Origin: Morinoia aosen | Taxonomy: Eukaryota; Arthropoda; Malacostraca; Amphipoda; Talitridae | Reading direction: 5' to 3' | Length of the DNA stretch: 64,000 nt | Assembly: GCA_030386875.1 (NCBI GenBank) | Contig: CM059572.1 | Coordinates: 38,871,732 to 38,935,731, forward strand | In this document: one piece after another, positions 58,000 through 64,000 of the stretch | Position numbering within the stretch: position 1 is the stretch's first letter | Layout of the letters: every line of letters starts with the position of its first letter | Program-made: the position numbers and the translations under genes | Notes under the pieces: model-generated | The model's input: the letters and a program-made list of their open reading frames with translations, nothing else | What the model was told of the DNA's origin: nothing | Database searches by the model: none

Positions 58000-58512
58000 C
58001 AGATCAGGTCAGACGATACGAGGCTTAGGCTTGTCTGCCTATCGCTTTTTCCACTTTAACTCATTTTGTCACATGTTTGCGGTGAACTTAATTAATTTTC
58101 AGCAAATTTGAGATTCGATGTCAGCTTCCAAGAATGCTCCTCTTGCTCGTCTTCCCCACTGAAATTAAGCGCTAGCGAGCGAGATTGCTAAGCTCAAGAT
58201 AATTTTAAATTACCTGATCGTAACAAAAACGAAAGGGCAAAAACCAGGCGACATATCATTTTTAAAAAATTGTATGTCAAAAATTAGAACGTTTCGGGCC
58301 TAGACCCATCTTCAGCTAAACAATCTGAAATGACAATAGTGAAAACATTAATAAACTAGATCCATCATTGACTAAAACAATCTGAAATGACAATATTGAA
58401 ACCTAAACTAGAGAAACTGTTGTTATCTCGACAGTGGCACACATGAGAATGAAAGAAAGTGACAGGAGGATGGGGAAAGGTTCTAACTAACTATGTGAAG
58501 AGGGTGAGCGCT

Positions 58513-59367
58513 CTACATGTCATTAAGCTGAGGCTTTAATTTGTGGATGTAGAGGGACTCTAAAATTCTAAGTTTAACTGAATTACTGGAATAACCTAAT
58601 ATGGAAAAGTCTGATGCAGAAATTGATGAATTGCACTGAAACTCTGTGTGAGACCTAATTGAGGAATGGGAAGGATGGCAAAGGCGTGCACTTGTTCTAT
58701 GACTTATTCCTGCATGTTCCGACCGCCTTACACGCAATGTGCGGCTCGTTGAGCCCACATATGCAGATGCACATTGTGCACAACTGTATTTATAAACAAG
58801 GCAGGAGCGGAGACATTCAGGAAGTTTGTCTTTAAAATGAAAAAGTGACCCAATGGTGAACCTATTTACTAACAATACTTGAAAAGAAATTTGTGGAAAG
58901 AACGAAGACAGTAACATTAGTAATTCTTTTCTAAGGGTTTCAGATGATGATCCTATATAAGGGAAGGTTATAAACATTTTTTGTTTTTCTGCGGTAGAAA
59001 CAGTTGGGCTGGTATGGTATATATTATTGAGAAACCGATTTATATGATATTGAATTAGACGTAAGGGGTAGCCATTGGAGGAAAAAAAGCGTGTTAAAAA
59101 TTCTAACTCATTATGCAAAAACGGGTAATTAGAACAAATTTTATACCCGCGGGACAGTAAGGTTTTTAAGCTATTTATTTTAAATTGAAAAGAGCAATGG
59201 CTAAAAAAGCTCGAACCTAATCCTGAAAAGGACGATTTACGAAAAACTGAAGTTTGGAGTGTTCGACCCTGTCTTTTCAATAAAATATCTAAAAATGCTA
59301 ATGAGTTTTCTTTTTCTCCTTCCATAGTAAAATTAATAGCTGTATGCTTGGAGTTCAGATAATTCAA
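58513..59367 (-). CDS. Penelope-like element: RT C-terminal part plus GIY-YIG endonuclease
   Basis: 284 codons, 5'-truncated. The N-terminal part (LNSKHTAINFTMEGEKENSL AFLDILL, then TSVFRKSSFSGL and a thumb-like region with NGYPLRLI) matches the end of Penelope-type reverse transcriptases. The C-terminal part (VYKYSCAQCASAYVGSTSRT and RRSEH) is the Penelope GIY-YIG endonuclease with its Cys pair. Such proteins copy element RNA and nick target DNA. The catalytic RT core (YxDD) is absent, so this copy cannot be autonomous. It stops at TAG after QLNDM. Confidence 0.88.
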   Translation of the reverse strand: MNYLNSKHTAINFTMEGEKENSLAFLDILLKRQGRTLQTSVFRKSSFSGLGSSFFSHCSFQFKINSLKTLLSRGYKICSNYPFLHNELEFLTRFFSSNGYPLRLIQYHINRFLNNIYHTSPTVSTAEKQKMFITFPYIGSSSETLRKELLMLLSSFFPQISFQVLLVNRFTIGSLFHFKDKLPECLRSCLVYKYSCAQCASAYVGSTSRTLRVRRSEHAGISHRTSARLCHPSHSSIRSHTEFQCNSSISASDFSILGYSSNSVKLRILESLYIHKLKPQLNDM

Positions 59368-59482
59368 AAATAGTTGGGCATTAGAAGCATGGTCACTTTT
59401 TCATTTTAAAGACAAACTTCCTGAATGTCTCCGCTCCTGCCTTGTTTATAAATACAGTTGTGCACAATGTGCATCTGCATAT

Positions 59483-59758
59483 GTGGGCTCAACGAGCCGC
59501 ACATTGCGTGTAAGGCGGTCGGAACATGCAGGAATAAGTCATAGAACAAGTGCACGCCTTTGCCATCCTTCCCATTCCTCAATTAGGTCTCACACAGAGT
59601 TTCAGTGCAATTCATCAATTTCTGTATCAGACTTTTCCATATTAGGTTATTCCAGTAATTCAGTTAAACTTAGAATTTTAGAGTCCCTCTACATCCACAA
59701 ATTAAAGCCTCAGCTTAATGACATGCAGAGCGCTCACCCTCTTCACATAGTTAGTTAG
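59483..59758 (+). pseudogene. Penelope-like element, inverted truncated copy
   Basis: The plus-strand arm repeats the GIY-YIG part (from about 59400, FHFKDKLPECLRSC, to QLNDM). Its stop codon is changed to CAG, adding QSAHPLHIVS. One other residue differs (ISVSDF against ISASDF). Only the endonuclease end is present. Confidence 0.85.
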
Positions 59759-59922
59759 AACCTTTCCCCATCCTCCTGTCACTTTCTTTCATTCTCATGT
59801 GTGCCACTGTCGAGATAACAGTTTCTCTAGTTTAGGTTTCAATATTGTCATTTGAGATTGTTTTAGTCAATGATGGATCTAGTTTATTAATGTTTTCACT
59901 ATTGTCATTTCAGATTGTTTAG

Positions 59923-59947
59923 CTGAAGATGGGTCTAGGCCCGAAAC
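59923..59947 (+). ncRNA. Hammerhead-ribozyme-like core in the Penelope arm
   Basis: CTGAAGA (59923-59929), a 4-bp stem GGGT/GCCC with CTAG loop (59931-59942) and GAAAC (59943-59947) match the order of hammerhead core elements. Penelope-like elements are known to carry minimal hammerheads. An extra T after CTGAAGA and no clear stem I/III make activity uncertain. The inverted arm holds the same motif (about 58300-58325, minus strand). Confidence 0.4.
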
Positions 59948-60052
59948 GTTCTAATTTTTGACATACAATTTTTAAAAAATGATATGTCGCCTGGTTTTTG
60001 CCCTTTCGTTTTTGTTTATATTTCGTTGTACGCAGAACTTACCTGATCGTAA

Positions 60053-61277
60053 TATGTGAATTTTTTTTTCACATTTAGGACAACATTTTTAAATTTTCTC
60101 CTCCGTGAAAATCATTTCTGTTCTCGTTTTGTTCAATATTTTTAGGAAGATAATATCTGTGTTATTAATTCACAAAAAGTGTCGACCCTTCAGTTGTTTC
60201 GGGGCTATTTGAAGGCGCCATTTAAAAGTGAAAATTTCCTTCGCTGATAGTGTTGTTGATAGAAAACTTCTACTTAAAAATTGGTGAAACATAACTTTCC
60301 AAAGCTGTGTTTTTTACTCATGTATCATACATATAGGGAAAATATTTTCAGACTTTGATTTTCTCTGTAATTTTTTCGATATTAGTCGATTTTACTCTGG
60401 GTTTTTGTTTAGATCGAGTTGAAGGCATGCCAGCACACTTGATTAATTGGAAACATTATTTAAGTTACTCGAGTCAAGGGTTGTCTCAAGGAATGCCAGC
60501 TACTTAAGTTGAACAAATATATTATTGTCGACTTTGCACTACGGTTCGCAATTTAGAAAAAGATTACCGGTAACTGAGGCAAGAATTTGAAATACTCCGG
60601 CAACTCAGGCGAGGATTTTAAGTAATGTCAAATGTTACCAGTAACTGTAGGGATTTACGTCAGTAATAACGGATAAATTTCAGTTTTTACAGCTTTTATT
60701 CAAGTTGCAATTCACTAAATTTAGCTTTATCTTGAATGATATTTTCTTTTAAGCATTTAATTTTCCTTACATGTTGCTTGAGCGAGTTGTTCCACGATGT
60801 ATTGTATTTGGGTTGGCTGTTCTGATTTTTTGTTCAGAATATTAACTATTAAATGGAGCCTTTCTCCTGCCTCTCTTTCGAACACCTTTGTTGGGGTTAC
60901 AGAGACTTAAAATAGCTTAAAGAACAGTAACAATAATTTTTTCACAAATTTTTATACATATAGAAACACTTCAAGTTCATCACGGTAACACTGTGTATTA
61001 CTTTTTTAATGATTGACAGTTGCCAAAAGAAAAAAATGTTGAATGAATTTCTTCTCAATTTAACTCGCGATGAACTTGAAATAATAACAATAATGAATAA
61101 GCCTCTCTTTTCAGTCATCTCATTCAAAGTTAGTGGTATAATGAAGCGAAGCTCACGGCTGGCAGATCACTGGCGTAGGGTAGCTAAAAATCCGAAGTTA
61201 CCAGGGCATGCACGCGTTTGACACGCTCCATGAAAATGATTTTGGAAATCTGCATGAAGACATTTTTCTGTCATTCC
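60053..61277. other. Intergenic, with a small SINE 3' fragment
   Basis: At about 60845-60925, TATTAAATGGAGCCTTTCTC, CTCTCTTTCGAACACCTTTG and AGAGACTTAAAATAGC match the 3' third of the hairpin SINE, plus orientation. Otherwise nothing recognised. Confidence 0.55.
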
Positions 61278-61281
61278 TTAA

Positions 61282-61501
61282 CTCTTAATTTGACTGCGAC
61301 GTGAGCCGCCAGTGTACACGGAGGCAATTTTTATGACGCTGCTGACCGACCAGTAGTTACAGACTTAATTTTCATAAATACTTTATCGAAACTAAACGAA
61401 GACATTTTCCAGTTATTTGTTATTTTCAACATTGTTGCAACAGTTGGTTTTAAATTTGAGTTTAATATTAAACTTCATTTTTACCTACCGCACTTAAAGT
61501 G
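61282..61501. mobile_element. TTAA MITE family C, copy 7 (inverted)
   Basis: TTAA at 61278-61281 and 61502-61505. Contains TTTGACTGCGACGTGAGCCG and AAATTTGAGTTTAATATTAA. Confidence 0.82.
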
Positions 61502-61595
61502 TTAAGGAAGTTTATTTACATAGTTGCACTGTCTTATAACACTTTTTATAAGTTGAAACGGTCGTGAAATCGTATTTAACTTTTGACACTTTAAA

Positions 61596-61980
61596 TTTGG
61601 CTTCAGCCCCCTCAGAGAGATACAACTGTTGTATCTATGGGAATTAGCGCTCCCAGGGGGACTATGTGAGGGCCTCGCTAAAGGTTAGGTAGGCTTTCTT
61701 TTTTGTTAAAATAGAATAGGTCTTTGTTTTGTTACGGACCATCTTTTTTTCGGTTCACTGCTGTCCTGTTTTTTTTCAGCACCTACTACTTTCTTCTTCA
61801 ACTTTGACTTTGTTTCATGAACTTCTTTCTCATCTTACTGTTTCTATGCCCTTTCTGCATAGATTACGCGTTTGCTTTATTACCTACTAAATGGTGCCTT
61901 CTTCCTTCCTCTCTTTGGATCGCATTTGTTGCTGCGGGTAGGGACGCTAAAACTAACGACTAATCTAATCTTTGGCTTCA
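61596..61980 (+). mobile_element. Hairpin-SINE copy 14
   Basis: Element 61606-61970, flanked by TTTGGCTTCA at 61596-61605 and 61971-61980. Full-length; tail GACTAATCTAATC. Confidence 0.95.
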
Positions 61981-64000
61981 ACTGTGTTTACGCTAGAACT
62001 CTTTTCCATCGCTGGGTATAACCTCGATTTAACAGTGATATATTCAACCAGAGTTACAGTAGTTCCTCACAAATCGCCCCTGGCAAATTTATTTACAGAA
62101 AAAACAAATACTGATGACTAGGTAATCTAGTAACTAAAAAGAATGTCAATAATCAGGCCTTCAATTACTGTTTGGAGAAAAGCTCGAGCTACAACAACAC
62201 TTTCAAATCAAATAGAAGCATCAACCTGAGAGGGCATTTCCATGCACAGAGAAATTCGTTTCTGAACTTAGAATTCGTTTATCCCCGGAGACATTTGATG
62301 CAATGTGTTCCTTTAAATCTTAGCTTGATAGAACTTACGTGTGTTAAGCAGGATTTGGAGCACGAATTTTTTGCCTAAAATAAACTTGATACATACTTTG
62401 CATTTACACGAAGCTTGATGAATGTTGAAGTGTGTAGTTAATTACCAATGCTATTGAGCTCAAGCTTTTTGTATAGAATATACGGTTCTACTATAGCGTG
62501 AGGTCTACCGCCATATATCGCCTACCCAGGTGTAGTTTAAGATGTACAAATTAAGTGTTCATTGCTAAATTAAATGCATGAAAATGCATAATATCCATTA
62601 GTTACCTAACTTAACCTTCCCTCACGCTATAGTACTAGCTAGAGGTAGATCTCATGCTGTAGTGTGGTAGACCTCAAGCTATTGCACCACCGAACATACC
62701 TCGTACATGCTTCACATTTACGTGAAGCTTAATGAATAGTTCCGTGCAGATAATATACTTTATGCATGCATAATGCAATTTTATGTATTTTAACACGTTC
62801 ACTGCGTTTCTGCAGGTTCTGCGGTCGGTTATGCAGTTTCATATTCAGGCGTATATTCGAGCATAGGTACGAGCTTGTGCCAGGTAAATTAGTTTATATT
62901 AGTTTTACACGTCTTATTTTTAACAAATTTAAATTTTCAATAACTATTGTTACCGTACGTTAACGGTAATTTCGACCCCTGCTCTAGAGAAACATGATTA
63001 GAGTGACAACGGATGTTTTTAACAGGTAGAATGAGTGACGTTAATATCGGTCTAGTTCTAGTAAATATTTACTGCCATCTAATGAACAGTTCGAGTTCAG
63101 ACACAACACGATGTTTTAAAAAATTGTGCTGTTTATTGCCAAATATTTATGAATTTGATTAACCGGAAAACTGGATCTTCAGGATGTATTTATAATTTTC
63201 CCCATGAGTTGAGTTTTAATGGCAATCAACTCTTTGCTATTTCATGAGTTGAAAAAACTTGCAAGCAGAACTGTACGAAATGAGCCTAAGAATCTTCAAC
63301 GTCTCTTTGAATTTCGGTCTAAGGTTTCGGTACAGCGTTGTGAGGTTGGATTTCCCTTGGAGGCTGAAATTGCGATTTCGACATTTTCTACGTATTGTCG
63401 TATGAAAAATGGCCTTTTTTAAGTGTGTTCTTTTAAATTTGTCGAATATGTTACGTGATTAGAGTATTAAACTTTTAAACTCTGGTCTAACTCTGGTTGA
63501 ATATATTTCTTGTTCAATCTTCAAGAAATTAACTTCTTGGGCACGATGGGAATATAATTCTTCCATCCAAATGAAGCCATCTGCCTCGCTATCTTCTTGT
63601 AGTTATCGGAAAAAAAACCTTAATGAATCCACAAAAATTTATGTAAAAGATTGTTTTCATGACCACTGCATATTATGTTAATTATTTTAACATGATCATG
63701 TTTTTATGCGAAGAGTAAAAATAAGTATGAGATCCAGACCGAATATTCAAACGGGTGTGACGTATGCGAGCAATGCGAGCACTGTTCATTTTAAAATAAT
63801 TGAATGAATTTTCAAGCTTTAATCCCGTGGTGCACTTTTGAACTTTTCGTCGTACAAATTATGAAGCTTCAAAATTTCATGCCGTGCTGCATTTGTCTGA
63901 ATATCTGAATATCTAAATTTTTTAATAATATCTAAATTTTGAATTACTGTAGTTATGTTAATGACTGACGCCGAGAATAAGTTATTTCAAATGCTTCAGT
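61981..64000. other. Intergenic, nothing firm
   Basis: A small inverted pair CTATAGCGTGAGG / CCTCACGCTATAG (about 62492 and 62621) and a direct repeat of GTGAAGCTTAATGAAT-like sequence (62410 and 62723) suggest a decayed MITE. No gene recognised. Confidence 0.4.

Larger units (their letters stand above)
58224..60038. mobile_element. Palindromic Penelope-like element insertion
   Basis: Flanked by a perfect 14-bp duplication TTACCTGATCGTAA (58210-58223 and 60039-60052). Arms of about 630 bp (58225-58856 and 59389-60019) are near-identical inverted copies of the 3' part of a Penelope-like retroelement. The minus-strand copy extends further 5' into the gap between the arms. The single outer duplication implies one integration event. 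Confidence 0.92.

Overview
The window is animal nuclear DNA, most likely from an arthropod and probably an insect with a large, transposon-rich genome. Genes are split by GT-AG introns, exons are clearly more GC-rich than the AT-rich introns, and the mobile-element mix (hAT-like, TTAA-inserting, Tc1/mariner, Penelope-like, LTR and SINE) is typical of arthropods. The species cannot be named from the sequence.

Two host genes can be assembled completely. (1) Cdc45, plus strand, 3299-28200: 14 coding exons join in frame to 553 codons plus stop. The product is the replication-fork CMG helicase subunit. Its 17-codon first exon is separated from exon 2 by an 11.46-kb intron filled with transposons. 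(2) A secreted apolipoprotein D/Lazarillo-type lipocalin, minus strand, 39755-35346: four coding exons give 194 residues. Its third intron carries a 20-bp tandem array beginning about 30 nt from the splice donor.

Layout: 1-3298 holds an LTR-like region with a perfect heat-shock-element/TATA promoter and a tRNA-derived SINE. 3299-28200 is Cdc45 with foldback elements, a nested transposon stack, MITEs and SINEs in its introns. 28201-35345 is an intergenic SINE and MITE cluster. 35346-39755 is the lipocalin gene. 39756-64000 is gene-poor, with a possible orphan terminal exon, a low-complexity C/A-rich tract, a 46-bp tandem repeat, a Tc1/mariner relic, a palindromic Penelope-like insertion and scattered SINEs and MITEs.

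The most unusual material is in the repeats. A dispersed family of about 355 bp begins with a CCCCTCAGGGG hairpin, has a pyrimidine-rich body, ends in TAATCTAATCT and is flanked by 10-15-bp target-site duplications. It behaves as a SINE but has no tRNA head that I can see, and all 14 or so copies (plus a related subfamily) lie in the same orientation. One copy was split by a 5.06-kb foldback hAT-like element, which received two TTAA-type elements at one TTAA, one of which was then split by a further element: four insertion levels dated by target-site duplications. The two host genes show no functional link to each other.
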